Assembly: GCA_965250265.1 (NCBI GenBank)
Contig: CBDFNO010000010.1
Coordinates: forward strand, 186,001-250,000
Length of the DNA stretch: 64,000 bases
From: PRS1 sp965250265
Lineage (GTDB): Bacteria > Bacteroidota > Bacteroidia > Flavobacteriales > Flavobacteriaceae
Reading direction: 5' to 3'
Shown: positions 9,106 through 18,407 of the stretch, piece by piece
How the letters are laid out: each line of letters opens with the position of its first letter
Numbering within the stretch: the first letter of the stretch is position 1
The notes under the pieces: generated by a model
Seen by the model: only the letters and a program-made list of their open reading frames with translations
The model's database searches: none
Told to the model about the DNA's origin: nothing
Translations under genes and position numbers: made by a program

Positions 9106-10430
9106 TTTAATCTTTCTATTAAATCACCTTGCTTTAATTTTTCACTAGACAAACGCCAAGATTTAAACACTTGAAATAGGACTATTGGAAAAACTATTAT
9201 AAGAAGAATTGCTCCCACAATAATCAATTTTCTGTTTCTTTTAAATCTATAAGGCATAATTGATATTGGTACCATTTTTAATAGTGCTAACTTAGCTCTT
9301 CTATTTCCATAATATTTTCTAAACAAATACAAAACACTAGGTATTGGTATTGGTGCTAACCATTTTTTTGTTCTAAAGGCGTCCCAACTACCCATTTCCC
9401 TTAAACCACCTACCTCCGCTTTAACATCAATACAACTAGCAAAGGGGTTGGAAATACTTTTAAAACCCGAAAGATAGGCTCGTAAACCAAACTCACCATC
9501 ACCCATGCGTTGTTTTTCAAATTGTCGATCAAACAATCCTGTTTTTTTAAATACATTCTTATACAAAACAGAATTTCCAGTAGCGAATTGTGAAGCTATC
9601 TTAAAAGAGGAGGTTTCTTTTGAAAGTTTCTGGCCTTTTGGATAAAAAACACCTGCTGATATATCTGCTTTGAAAAAGTCCAAACATTTGAGGTGATTTG
9701 AAAGCCAATTGGATTCTATTCTAACATCATCTTCTGAAAGTGCAATTATGGTTCCCTCGGCTATTTTTATTGCATTATTTCTTGCCAACCATAAAGCTTT
9801 TTCTTTTTGTTTGAGCACTTTAATATCAAGAGAAAATTGACCATAAAATTGGTCTTGAAAAGGCACAGATTGATCGATAATAATAATCTCAAAATTTTTA
9901 TAATCTTGTAATTCAAAATCTTTTAAAACATCTTTTAAATACTTGTAACGATTCAAAGTAGGAATAACAACGCTTATTTTAGGGGCAGCCTGTATTAATT
10001 GAGAATTAAAAGAATTCCAATCACTATATGTTATCGGATCCATTAAATAATCACTTCGATGTACATTCCTGATCTTATAACAAGCAGTAATTTCACGGAT
10101 TGGATTATAAAATAAAAATAAGCGAATTGCCAAAACATAATAGACCCAAATTTTATGAAAATATTTCCTTGTAAAACGATAATCATCTTCGAGAGGGATA
10201 CGCTCGAAAGCCTTATAGGTCGATACATTTCCTATATATCCTTTCTGTATGGCCTGCCATGACAGATCGTACATCTGCGCCGTTTTCGAACGAAATGTAC
10301 GATCTATATGTAATGTCTTCATTATATCTTCAGGAAGGTTCGTAACTATCGGGAATACCGATGTACCGTCATGACGGTTTAATACGAAGTAATTGGTTGG
10401 CTGCAAATACTTTAAAAAACTAAACATCAT
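9102..10430 (-). CDS. Glycosyltransferase family 2 with long N-terminal extension and C-terminal helix
   Basis: A 442-residue protein. Residues 1 to about 150 are an N-terminal extension I do not recognise, then a GT-A domain begins at ISVVIPTLNRY (about 152). The metal-binding acidic motif is SEDDV (232-236), and a later MGDGEFGLR segment resembles the usual (E/D)D-x-D/E acceptor motif. Residues about 405-425 form a hydrophobic helix, so the enzyme is probably membrane-tethered. Two adjacent Met codons offer starts at 10430 or 10427. A 167-base gap precedes it, making it a possible first gene of a coupled block. An 11-base inverted repeat sits in the extension (see findings). Specificity is unknown. 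Confidence 0.82.
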   Translation of the reverse strand: MMFSFLKYLQPTNYFVLNRHDGTSVFPIVTNLPEDIMKTLHIDRTFRSKTAQMYDLSWQAIQKGYIGNVSTYKAFERIPLEDDYRFTRKYFHKIWVYYVLAIRLFLFYNPIREITACYKIRNVHRSDYLMDPITYSDWNSFNSQLIQAAPKISVVIPTLNRYKYLKDVLKDFELQDYKNFEIIIIDQSVPFQDQFYGQFSLDIKVLKQKEKALWLARNNAIKIAEGTIIALSEDDVRIESNWLSNHLKCLDFFKADISAGVFYPKGQKLSKETSSFKIASQFATGNSVLYKNVFKKTGLFDRQFEKQRMGDGEFGLRAYLSGFKSISNPFASCIDVKAEVGGLREMGSWDAFRTKKWLAPIPIPSVLYLFRKYYGNRRAKLALLKMVPISIMPYRFKRNRKLIIVGAILLIIVFPIVLFQVFKSWRLSSEKLKQGDLIERLN

Positions 10431-10597
10431 ATTATAACCATTGAATAGAGTAATTAATTGCCTTATTGAAAATTAGATACAGCCTAAAATAAGAAAGCTG
10501 CCTGAATATGTTACTATTGATCTAACAATAATATTAATGATTTATCAAAGATTAATTGACAGGATTCAAGTTTCATTTAAGTTTACGTTTTATATAC

Positions 10598-11767
10598 TTA
10601 ATTATTATAAAATTGAACGTACGCCTCTACTTGCTGCTCTATAGAAAATTGGTTTTTTACATGGTTTACAGCGGCTTGTTTTGTGAGTTGTTGTTGTTTA
10701 ATTGGTAAATCGATTACTTCCATTATTTGGTTTGCAAGCAATAATGGTTCTCCTTTTGGAACCACCCAACCTGTTTGCTTATGTAGTACATTTTCGGCTA
10801 AGCCTTCAGCATCCGATACAATGCAAAGTTTCCCCATTGCCTGGGCTTCCAAGACGGCATTGCAAAACCCTTCTTGTATACTATACTGTAAATATATGTC
10901 TGCTTTAAGCAAATGAGGCCTTACTTCAATATGTGGTAATCTCCCTAAAAATCTTACCTGATCACTTAACTGAAGCTCATTAACTGCAAAGGCAATGCGC
11001 TCATAGTCGCTGCCTTCCCCAATAATAAAATACGTAAACGGTATCTTTTTTTCTTTTATTTTAGAAAGCGCCATCAGGGTGTCTACAAACCCTTTTTTCC
11101 AGTGCAACCTGCCGATGGTTAAGAAAATAAGCTCACCTTTGCGATCTGATAATCCCTGAAATTCAAATAATGATAGATCGATGGCCGGGACGATTTTTTG
11201 AATACTAACCAAATTTGGCAGGCCCTGCTTTTTAGCAGCGATTAATAGATCATCTGAAATAACATGAACCTTATCTACCTCCTTCCATAGCGTCTTGTAA
11301 CATCCAGGATGATTTAAAGGATATACAGATATATCAAATCCCCTTAAACTTACCGCCATCTTAGCACCAATGGCTTTGGCTATCAATTCACTACCAATAG
11401 CCAGCGTGGCAAACCCAAAATGTAACCAATCTACTTTGGCTTTTAACAAATAGGCATTCAAATATATATTTTTAAGTAATTGTATTGCCGGAGTGTTTTG
11501 CGCTCTTTCTAAACGGATATAACGTATAAGTTGTTTATAATATGGCACTAATTTGACGAATGTCAATAGGAATAAAATAAATTGTACCCAAGGAGATCTT
11601 ACTATTTTTGATTGTTTATAAACCGGGCAGTTATTAAAATTCTTATCATCATTCTGGCAAAATAATGTCACCTCAAATCCATGACGTTGCAATCCTTTTA
11701 TTTTAGAAATAAAAAAAGTTTCGGAATACCCGGGTGGTTTCGAAAGTACAAGGCCAATTTTATTCAT
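10598..11767 (-). CDS. Glycosyltransferase family 4, WcaL/AmsK-like
   Basis: A 389-residue GT4. The N-terminus (KPPGYSETFFISKIKGLQRHG) and the HFGFATLAIG segment resemble the colanic-acid/amylovoran WcaL/AmsK subgroup. The donor domain has LTIGRLHWKKG, IIGEGSD and QEGFCNAVLEAQAMG, with a complete E-x7-E. It overlaps the upstream GT2 by 8 bases. The local DNA is visibly richer in G+C than most of the locus, and this gene is the downstream end of a block (10.6-17.1 kb) sharing that feature. A retaining galactosyl- or related transferase is possible by subgroup analogy, but this is weak. Confidence 0.87.
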   Translation of the reverse strand: MNKIGLVLSKPPGYSETFFISKIKGLQRHGFEVTLFCQNDDKNFNNCPVYKQSKIVRSPWVQFILFLLTFVKLVPYYKQLIRYIRLERAQNTPAIQLLKNIYLNAYLLKAKVDWLHFGFATLAIGSELIAKAIGAKMAVSLRGFDISVYPLNHPGCYKTLWKEVDKVHVISDDLLIAAKKQGLPNLVSIQKIVPAIDLSLFEFQGLSDRKGELIFLTIGRLHWKKGFVDTLMALSKIKEKKIPFTYFIIGEGSDYERIAFAVNELQLSDQVRFLGRLPHIEVRPHLLKADIYLQYSIQEGFCNAVLEAQAMGKLCIVSDAEGLAENVLHKQTGWVVPKGEPLLLANQIMEVIDLPIKQQQLTKQAAVNHVKNQFSIEQQVEAYVQFYNN

Positions 11768-12800
11768 CTTTGGGGTTTAAATTTTTTTTCTTGTAAAAAC
11801 GCACTGCAAATTTTATATAAACCCGTAAAACATAGAAAAAATATACTTTATATAAAAAATGATTACCTGCATACACCAATAAATACAAATAGGGTTTTAA
11901 AATCAAGGGTGTTCTTAAAGGAAATATATCTTTCTCTAATTCAGTTTTTAATTGTAACCGTTGTTTTATTCCTTTTGTCAGCACTATCATTTTTGCAACA
12001 GACCCATATATATATTCGTAAAGCAGAACGTCAAACGCTTTGGGAGTTGGATTGTGTAAATAATAGGGCAAAAAAGCCTTTACATACTGTGGCCAATAGG
12101 TAAAGATTTTATGAGGATATAACTTATTTTGTTTAGAAACTGTCGAACTATTGTGCCTATAGTAGTAGCACACATGCCTGTCGATATGTAATATCTCATA
12201 TTCCAATCCCAATTTAATATGAAAGAAAGCATCTTCGCCTACCTGTAAACTTTCGGGAAAACCTCCTATCTTTAATATAGTACTCCTTTTGTGCAAAAAA
12301 GCAGGTGTTCCGGCCAATAAAAAATTGCTTCTCATCCATATTAATCCCCAATATGGTGTTTTTCGTTGCTTAAGCTCCTTCGTGTCATCTTGAGGAATCT
12401 CAATTGTTTCAACCATTTCGTTTGCTCTCATTGTTTTACCAAAGACACTATCTGCTTCATGGTTTCGATCTAATACCGATTTCAAGCTTAATAATGCACC
12501 CTTGAAAATAGTATCGTCAACATCATAAAAATAGAGGTATTTACCAACGGCCTGTTTTAGTCCTTTATTCCGTGCTGCTGCAGGTCCTTGTTTCGTTTCA
12601 AAATACAATCTGATTCGTGGATCAACCGATGCCAATTTTTTTATAATGGCTACCGAGTCATCTGTTGAATTATTATCAACAAAAATAATCTCAAAATCAT
12701 TTAAATTTTGATTTATTACATTTTTATACGCATTCTCAATAAAACGTTCACCATTAAATACCGGGATAATTATACTGATATTTAGCTCCTGATCAATCAT
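11760..12800 (-). CDS. Glycosyltransferase family 2
   Basis: A 346-residue inverting GT-A enzyme. The fold starts at ISIIIPVFNGERF (residue 8), followed by VDNNSTDDS, the GPAAARNKGL segment and the metal-binding DVDD at 93-96. A later GEDAFFHIKLG segment supplies the putative catalytic base region. The C-terminus has a hydrophobic stretch (about 305-335) suggesting membrane association. It overlaps both neighbours, by 8 bases downstream and 4 upstream. The donor sugar is unknown. Confidence 0.86.
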   Translation of the reverse strand: MIDQELNISIIIPVFNGERFIENAYKNVINQNLNDFEIIFVDNNSTDDSVAIIKKLASVDPRIRLYFETKQGPAAARNKGLKQAVGKYLYFYDVDDTIFKGALLSLKSVLDRNHEADSVFGKTMRANEMVETIEIPQDDTKELKQRKTPYWGLIWMRSNFLLAGTPAFLHKRSTILKIGGFPESLQVGEDAFFHIKLGLEYEILHIDRHVCYYYRHNSSTVSKQNKLYPHKIFTYWPQYVKAFLPYYLHNPTPKAFDVLLYEYIYGSVAKMIVLTKGIKQRLQLKTELEKDIFPLRTPLILKPYLYLLVYAGNHFLYKVYFFYVLRVYIKFAVRFYKKKNLNPKDE

Positions 12801-13921
12801 AAACTATCAAGATACATTTTTTCGCATAATGATACTTCTTTCGTTATATCATAATTTTGCAGCACATGGTTTCTGAATGCTATTCCCTTCATTTTATTTT
12901 CCTGTGTAGAATTATAGAAAATAGCTTTTAGTGCCTTACTCCACGCATCAATATCACCAGCAGTTACCAGGTTTTCCGGAAACAGTTTTAATTGATCTTT
13001 TATTCCAGGCACATTAGATCCCAGTACGTTTAGTCCACAAGCCATGGCCTCTAATAATGCAACGGGTGAGCCTTCCCCTTTCTCTAAGGTTGGTAGAGCT
13101 GAACATTCTGCTAAATTCAAAAACGGAACTACATCTAACTGCATGCCGCAAAAAATCACCTGTTTATCTATACCTAAGGTCTGGGTCAATGTTATTAAAG
13201 CCTTTCCATAGGTATTTGTATTATTGCCAACAATAAAAAGTTTCCACTCAGAATAATCATTACATACTAATTTAAATGCCCTAATTAGTACGTCCATTCC
13301 CTTGATTGGTGTTAAATTAACGATGCAAACTATAATTCTGTCAGCAAACTTTACAGACCACTTGTCTCTTAAGACTTCTCCATTAGGAAAATAATCAAAG
13401 CTAATCGTGTCTACACCTCTGGGAATAAAGTGTGTCTTTTTAGAGTTTATAAAAAACGATTTTGCCATATCAGTGTTATGTACCACTACAGCTTTGGCCA
13501 ACATTGTTCGTAGGTGCCAGGCATTTTTTGAGGATCCTCCCCAATTCATGTTCTTTTTAGTATACACCCATTTTATACCAGCCATTTTAGCTGCCAAAGG
13601 TTCTGAATAGTCAGCTGAATAATGAAAACTATGAATAATATCCGGGTTTATAGATTTTAATTCTCGGCTCATTTTATAACAATTCCAAATACCCTTATAA
13701 TATGGTTTCATCGAGGTTGTGAACTTTAAAATATGAACAGGAATACCACTGGCCTCCATCACCTCAAAAAAATCTCCCTTATCATGCAGGCAGGCAATAT
13801 GTACTTCAAACAATGAATCATCTAAACGGCTAGCTACATTTAATAAGGCTTTACCACTACCCGCCGTATCAAAATTTGGTATGGTATATAGAATTTTTAT
13901 TCGTTTGTCCGATCTAGCCAT
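12797..13921 (-). CDS. Glycosyltransferase family 4
   Basis: A 374-residue GT4 with an acceptor-side TAGSGKALLNVASRL loop near residue 20, IPRGVDTISF before the hinge, and donor motifs VNLTPIKGMD and GEGSPVALLEAMACGLNV (E-x7-E present). The first 25 bases overlap the end of the upstream asnB gene. No later ATG before the conserved start region is available, so the overlap looks real. Transfer of one sugar into the locus glycan is expected; specificity is unknown. Confidence 0.87.
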   Translation of the reverse strand: MARSDKRIKILYTIPNFDTAGSGKALLNVASRLDDSLFEVHIACLHDKGDFFEVMEASGIPVHILKFTTSMKPYYKGIWNCYKMSRELKSINPDIIHSFHYSADYSEPLAAKMAGIKWVYTKKNMNWGGSSKNAWHLRTMLAKAVVVHNTDMAKSFFINSKKTHFIPRGVDTISFDYFPNGEVLRDKWSVKFADRIIVCIVNLTPIKGMDVLIRAFKLVCNDYSEWKLFIVGNNTNTYGKALITLTQTLGIDKQVIFCGMQLDVVPFLNLAECSALPTLEKGEGSPVALLEAMACGLNVLGSNVPGIKDQLKLFPENLVTAGDIDAWSKALKAIFYNSTQENKMKGIAFRNHVLQNYDITKEVSLCEKMYLDSL

Positions 13922-15753
13922 AATGCCAATGAATATAGTGTGAATAGTAATCTCTTGTGATCCCAGCTTTTGGTTTGATGTTCATGCCAGATTCCTTGCA
14001 ACACAGATTTTTTAATTTGCAATTTATTTATAAAGGTATCATTAAAGAGTACCATCTCAAAATGAGGTTTTAAGTCCTCCCTTAGCCATTTAGAGAGTGG
14101 TATGGAAAATCCACGTTTAACATTATCTATTGGGGCTTCCGGCAAGCTTTTACGTAACAGCTTTTTTAAAATTTCTTTTTTTTTGTCTTTACCAAACGAC
14201 AAATACGGATGAATTTTTATACTTGCTTCTATGACAGACTTTTTTAAAAAAGGAATCCGAACCTCAACAGAATGTGCCATACTCATACGGTCTACCTTGG
14301 TCAAGGTTTTTTGCATCATACCATAAAATTCTGCTTTTCGCATATGATGCAAGAGTTGTAGTTCTGAATTAGAATTCTCGTAGTTATATGCCGATATAGG
14401 TTGAGATATCACATCTTTTAACCTAGGAATCAATTTTGAAAGTATTTCGTCTTTTACCGATGAATGTAATCCCTGATGTGCCAAAGCCAGACTGGGCATT
14501 AAAAATACTTCGTTCACATGCTTTTTATTAAATATCAATTTATCAAAGCCATATACAAGATAGCGCAATGGTTTTGGTATCCATAGCCATCTTTTATTTT
14601 TTAATACCGATTCAAAGCGTTGGTATCCGAAAAAGAGTTCATCACCTCCATCACCCGATAGCATAGCGGTACAGTGGGTTTTGGACAATTCACATAATTG
14701 ATAGGTTGGAATGATGGAAAAATCTCCAAAGGGCTCATACAAATGTTGAATACAGGATTGCAATACTTCTAATCCAGCTTTTGCATCCATTTTCTTTAAT
14801 TTAAAGTCACAGCCAATTAATTTTGAATAGGTTGTTGCATCTTCCGATTCGTCATGAATCGGGCTGTCACTTCCAATTGAAAATGCTTTAATACCTTGTT
14901 TTTCTTTGTTTGCATAATAGCTAATTAAAGGTGAATCAATCCCTCCTGATAGGAACGTCCCAACTGGTACATCTGCTACTAACTCATCCTTAACACTCTT
15001 ACTTAATGCATTAATTAAAAGCTCATTAGCTTCTTTTTCATTTGTTATCAATTTTTCTTCATTCATTTCAGGAAATGTCCAGTATATCTCTTTAGTCAAT
15101 TGTCCTGCTTCATCAATTTTAATTATTTGACCAGGTTCTACCTGATAAGTATTTTGTAGTATGCCATATGGCGCAGGCACATAATGCATTTTTAGATATA
15201 GCTTAAGGACACTGTCATCAAGCGCCGCATCACTGTTAATTGGATGTGAACTTATCTGATTATATTGACTTCCAAAAACAAGTTCCCCATCATTAACAGA
15301 ATAAAAGAGGGGCTTAATTCCTGCAAAATCACGTATTAGATATATTGCGTTTTCACTAATTATATAGGCTGCAATAGCAAACATTCCATCAATATCCTTT
15401 GCAGTTTTAGAAATTCCAAATTGCTGAATATAATTAACAAGAACTTCAGTATCGCTTTGAGACTTAAAGACAATCCCTTCTTTTTCTAAAATCGCCCTTA
15501 AAACCTTATAATTATATATTTCTCCATTATATACAACAATCACATCACCATTAGCAGAGCACATAGGCTGGTTTCCTTTGCTAGTGAGATCTAGAATTGA
15601 AAGCCGCCTGAAGCCCAATTGACAATTCTTATCATTTGTCCAATATCCCTGGTTATCCGGCCCTCTTCGAAAACCTTTATCATTTTGTTTTAAAAATGAT
15701 ATTTTATCTGTCAGAGGTCTACTCTTAAAAAACTCGCCATAAATACCGCACAT
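13897..15753 (-). CDS. asnB: Glutamine-dependent asparagine synthetase-like amidotransferase
   Basis: A 618-residue full-length AsnB. Residue Cys2 (MCGIYG) is the N-terminal nucleophile of the glutaminase domain (about 2-215), with RGPDNQG and GEIYN as glutamine-site motifs. The synthetase domain carries the ATP-pyrophosphatase loop SGGIDS (269-274) and GDGGDELFFGY. The classical reaction is aspartate to asparagine. In polysaccharide loci such proteins are often thought to amidate hexuronic acids, as proposed for WbpS-like proteins. Here it sits among glycosyltransferases, 2 bases after another AsnB-like gene and overlapping a GT4 by 25 bases. With TviB- and WbpP-like proteins in the locus, uronamide formation is a plausible inference rather than a shown fact. 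Confidence 0.9.
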   Translation of the reverse strand: MCGIYGEFFKSRPLTDKISFLKQNDKGFRRGPDNQGYWTNDKNCQLGFRRLSILDLTSKGNQPMCSANGDVIVVYNGEIYNYKVLRAILEKEGIVFKSQSDTEVLVNYIQQFGISKTAKDIDGMFAIAAYIISENAIYLIRDFAGIKPLFYSVNDGELVFGSQYNQISSHPINSDAALDDSVLKLYLKMHYVPAPYGILQNTYQVEPGQIIKIDEAGQLTKEIYWTFPEMNEEKLITNEKEANELLINALSKSVKDELVADVPVGTFLSGGIDSPLISYYANKEKQGIKAFSIGSDSPIHDESEDATTYSKLIGCDFKLKKMDAKAGLEVLQSCIQHLYEPFGDFSIIPTYQLCELSKTHCTAMLSGDGGDELFFGYQRFESVLKNKRWLWIPKPLRYLVYGFDKLIFNKKHVNEVFLMPSLALAHQGLHSSVKDEILSKLIPRLKDVISQPISAYNYENSNSELQLLHHMRKAEFYGMMQKTLTKVDRMSMAHSVEVRIPFLKKSVIEASIKIHPYLSFGKDKKKEILKKLLRKSLPEAPIDNVKRGFSIPLSKWLREDLKPHFEMVLFNDTFINKLQIKKSVLQGIWHEHQTKSWDHKRLLFTLYSLALWLDRTNE

Positions 15754-15755
15754 AT

Positions 15756-17138
15756 TTATCGTTTTTGCATTGAATTAAATACTGATAAGGTTAATAACAT
15801 ACTTACCGCATGTGAATGCCATACAGCGTTGACATTACAAAATGAATTATACTGATGTTGAACCGTCTCTTTGGGAATCCATCTGTTAAAATTTGCATCA
15901 AAAAGATATTGCTCCAATTTTTGTTTATTTAACCGCCCCAAGAACTGCAGTTCCCAGTTTCGTTGTACATAAGGATTCCCCATAATATTTTTCAATGAAC
16001 GTTTAATTTTATTAGTGACCCTATAAGGTAAATTATAAGGCGTCCGATTAAGATGATAATTAGTAATATTAAATGGTCTTTGATCCTGCCATGTAATAGT
16101 AGCCAGATCCGGTGCTTTGGCCTTTATATAAGCCAATTGCAATTGTCTGCCTTTAAGGTAAGATTCCGGTATAGTACAAATAAATTGACACATGCGGTTA
16201 TCATAATATGGCGTCGTTATGGGATGCTTTGATTTAAAAACACAAAGATTAACTGATGTCCAACGCGGTGCCCAATACATTGACTTAAAAGCTCTTAACC
16301 TTGCATTGGTTTCATCAATAGATATGTTTTGCAATAATGCTAATACTCGTGCTCTTAAATAGTCTTCAAATTTTCCCGATAATTCCCAGACTTGCCATAA
16401 TTGTGAGCCAAATGCCATACCGCCTTTTTGTAATAATTTTTTTATTAGAACATTCATCTCTTCCTCTTCCGTTAGGTTTGGCAAATGCATATTATCAAAA
16501 AGGACATCGCCCCAGTGCCCTAAGGAGAATACATCTCCAATAAAATCAAATTTATCATAGATTGCCATTTGTCTGGGATGTGTGAAATCCGAATAACATT
16601 TATTGAGGCCAGCTAATGGTTCAATAACATCCCATAGATACCCTTTAGGAATGGTAAAGTTATTAAATTCAAAATTACACCTATTCGCGATTTGACGGGC
16701 TATTTTTGTTTCTGAGTAACCGTTTTTAAATTCATAGCTGTACGACGACACTTTAGCTTTTTTTCGTCTTAGTGCTACTGCTTGAGTTCTACTGTCTATA
16801 CCCCCAGATAAGGGTAAAATTACCTTCTTACCATCGGTCTGTTCGGCGATTATAGTCTCAAACAAGCTTGTAAATTCTTCTAACGCCTCATTAAATGATA
16901 TATCCCGGGGTGCATAATGCCATTTAAAATAAGGCTCAGAATTTATAAGTTTCCCTTCAGTATCCAAAGTATGGTTAGAGGCAGGACTTAAAACCACCTT
17001 GTCTTTCCAGAATGTATCTTCATCCAAAAAAAACCCGAGTGCTGCAAACACACAAATAGCTTCTAAATTAAGATCATGACTCCCATGCGCTTTTGCAAAG
17101 GTTGGTTGTATAGGAATTATGGGTGTTTTTATTAGCAT
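15756..17138 (-). CDS. Asparagine-synthetase-like protein lacking the glutaminase domain
   Basis: A 460-residue protein with a PP-loop SGGIDSR (111-117) and a GHWGDVLFDN segment where AsnB has GDGGDEL, so the synthetase domain is present but diverged. The N-terminal 100 residues contain no Cys2 or RGPD motif, so it cannot hydrolyse glutamine by the AsnB mechanism. It may use free ammonia or ammonia from the neighbouring AsnB, or it may adenylate a carboxylate for another nucleophile. It is not an obvious frameshift remnant: the reading frame is full and no glutaminase coding sequence lies upstream. It is 2 bases upstream of asnB (13897-15753) and 39 bases after a GT4. Confidence 0.75.
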   Translation of the reverse strand: MLIKTPIIPIQPTFAKAHGSHDLNLEAICVFAALGFFLDEDTFWKDKVVLSPASNHTLDTEGKLINSEPYFKWHYAPRDISFNEALEEFTSLFETIIAEQTDGKKVILPLSGGIDSRTQAVALRRKKAKVSSYSYEFKNGYSETKIARQIANRCNFEFNNFTIPKGYLWDVIEPLAGLNKCYSDFTHPRQMAIYDKFDFIGDVFSLGHWGDVLFDNMHLPNLTEEEEMNVLIKKLLQKGGMAFGSQLWQVWELSGKFEDYLRARVLALLQNISIDETNARLRAFKSMYWAPRWTSVNLCVFKSKHPITTPYYDNRMCQFICTIPESYLKGRQLQLAYIKAKAPDLATITWQDQRPFNITNYHLNRTPYNLPYRVTNKIKRSLKNIMGNPYVQRNWELQFLGRLNKQKLEQYLFDANFNRWIPKETVQHQYNSFCNVNAVWHSHAVSMLLTLSVFNSMQKR

Positions 17139-17177
17139 ATTTAGCTACTAATATAGTTTTTTTAAGTATTTGTAAGG

Positions 17178-18407
17178 CTAATTATCATATGTAAATTTGT
17201 GCGTTATCTTACTTCTATCTAAAACCTCTTTATAAAGTTCTTCCATACCTTTTGCCATCTGATCGTTCGAATGTTGATTTTCTATTTTTAGCCTTGCAGC
17301 AGCTCGAATTCTTTGAATGTTCTCAATGGGCATTTCATAAAACTTCATTATCGCATCTGCAAGTGCTTCTGGTTCTCTTGTTGCTACCACCCAACCTTCC
17401 TTTTCATTAGTAATCAATTCTAGCATTCCTCCACAGTCCGTACTAATGATGGGGATACCTAGTGCCATAGCTTCAACGGCTACGTTTGCAATCCCTTCTT
17501 CGATACTTGGTAATAAAAAAACTGCTGCCCGACGTATTGCATCCAATGTTTCATGCTGATTTAATTTATCTTTTAATGTCACGTGCTCTTGTAATCCTAA
17601 ATCATTAATGAGATATATTAATTCTTCCAATTTTGTGCCACCAACAATGGTATATGAAAATACCAAACCATGATCTTTTAATAATTTACATGCCTTTAAC
17701 GCATAGTCAAAACCTTTTTTCCAATGAGATCTGCCTACTGAAATAATATTTAAATTATCTTCTTTTTTATATTCTTTGCTAAACTCAAACTCCTTCAATG
17801 AAACTCCAGTATATATAACATGGTCAATCTTAGCTTGCGAATTATAAATTAAATCCCCTTTTGTTGAAATAGCTTGAGATACCGAGTGAAAGGCTGAAAT
17901 TTTAGAAAACCATTTTTGTAAATATTTAAAATTTTGAGAATTTACAAAAGGTCTTACATTAACATGGTATCCACGCTGACTTAATATTACTGGAATTTGT
18001 TGTTCCTTCAAAACAGATTCAAACCAGGGAATTACCGAAGGCCATTGAAGATGTATTATATCAGGCTGAATATGTTCTAAAGCCAATTTTAAATTTTGTT
18101 TTTGCAATTCTGTCCTGTTCCCTTTTCCAAGCATTCTAAATGTACCTAACATTATTTTCCATTGACCTAATCGTAAAGGATATTTAAGTGAAGTTATAGC
18201 AAATCCAATTTTATTACTGTTACTTCCCAAAGACACATAGTTAACATTCGAAATAATTAAAGGCAATGTTTCATTAAACCCTAATACATATACATTATGT
18301 TTTTGGGATAAACCAATAATTAATCTATTAATGAAAGGTGTTGTTTTAAAACTTCCATCGAAGATTATTATTTTAAGTCTTTTAGATATGCTTTTATAAT
18401 TTATCAT
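17178..18407 (-). CDS. Glycosyltransferase family 4
   Basis: A 409-residue GT4. I chose the ATG at 18407 because it overlaps the upstream asnB stop by 4 bases (ATGA), the pattern used throughout this operon; an in-frame ATG at 18452 would add 15 residues and overlap asnB by 49 bases. The donor domain shows SVGRSHWKKGFDYA, IVGGTKLEE and the E-x7-E motif in EEGIANVAVEAMALGIP. The N-terminus (IIIFDGSFKTTPF) lacks a classical glycine-rich loop. Together with the AsnB-like genes on both sides it belongs to a 13.9-20.3 kb sub-block. Specificity is unknown. Confidence 0.87.
   Translation of the reverse strand: MINYKSISKRLKIIIFDGSFKTTPFINRLIIGLSQKHNVYVLGFNETLPLIISNVNYVSLGSNSNKIGFAITSLKYPLRLGQWKIMLGTFRMLGKGNRTELQKQNLKLALEHIQPDIIHLQWPSVIPWFESVLKEQQIPVILSQRGYHVNVRPFVNSQNFKYLQKWFSKISAFHSVSQAISTKGDLIYNSQAKIDHVIYTGVSLKEFEFSKEYKKEDNLNIISVGRSHWKKGFDYALKACKLLKDHGLVFSYTIVGGTKLEELIYLINDLGLQEHVTLKDKLNQHETLDAIRRAAVFLLPSIEEGIANVAVEAMALGIPIISTDCGGMLELITNEKEGWVVATREPEALADAIMKFYEMPIENIQRIRAAARLKIENQHSNDQMAKGMEELYKEVLDRSKITHKFTYDN

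Noticed and set aside
11681..12103. 140-codon plus-strand frame across the 10598/11760 boundary
   Set aside because: Overlaps two clear glycosyltransferase genes on the opposite strand and its product lacks any family motif.
15756..17138. AsnB-like gene considered as a frameshifted or truncated copy of asnB
   Set aside because: It is a continuous frame with its own N-terminus, no glutaminase remnant lies upstream, and the downstream asnB is complete.
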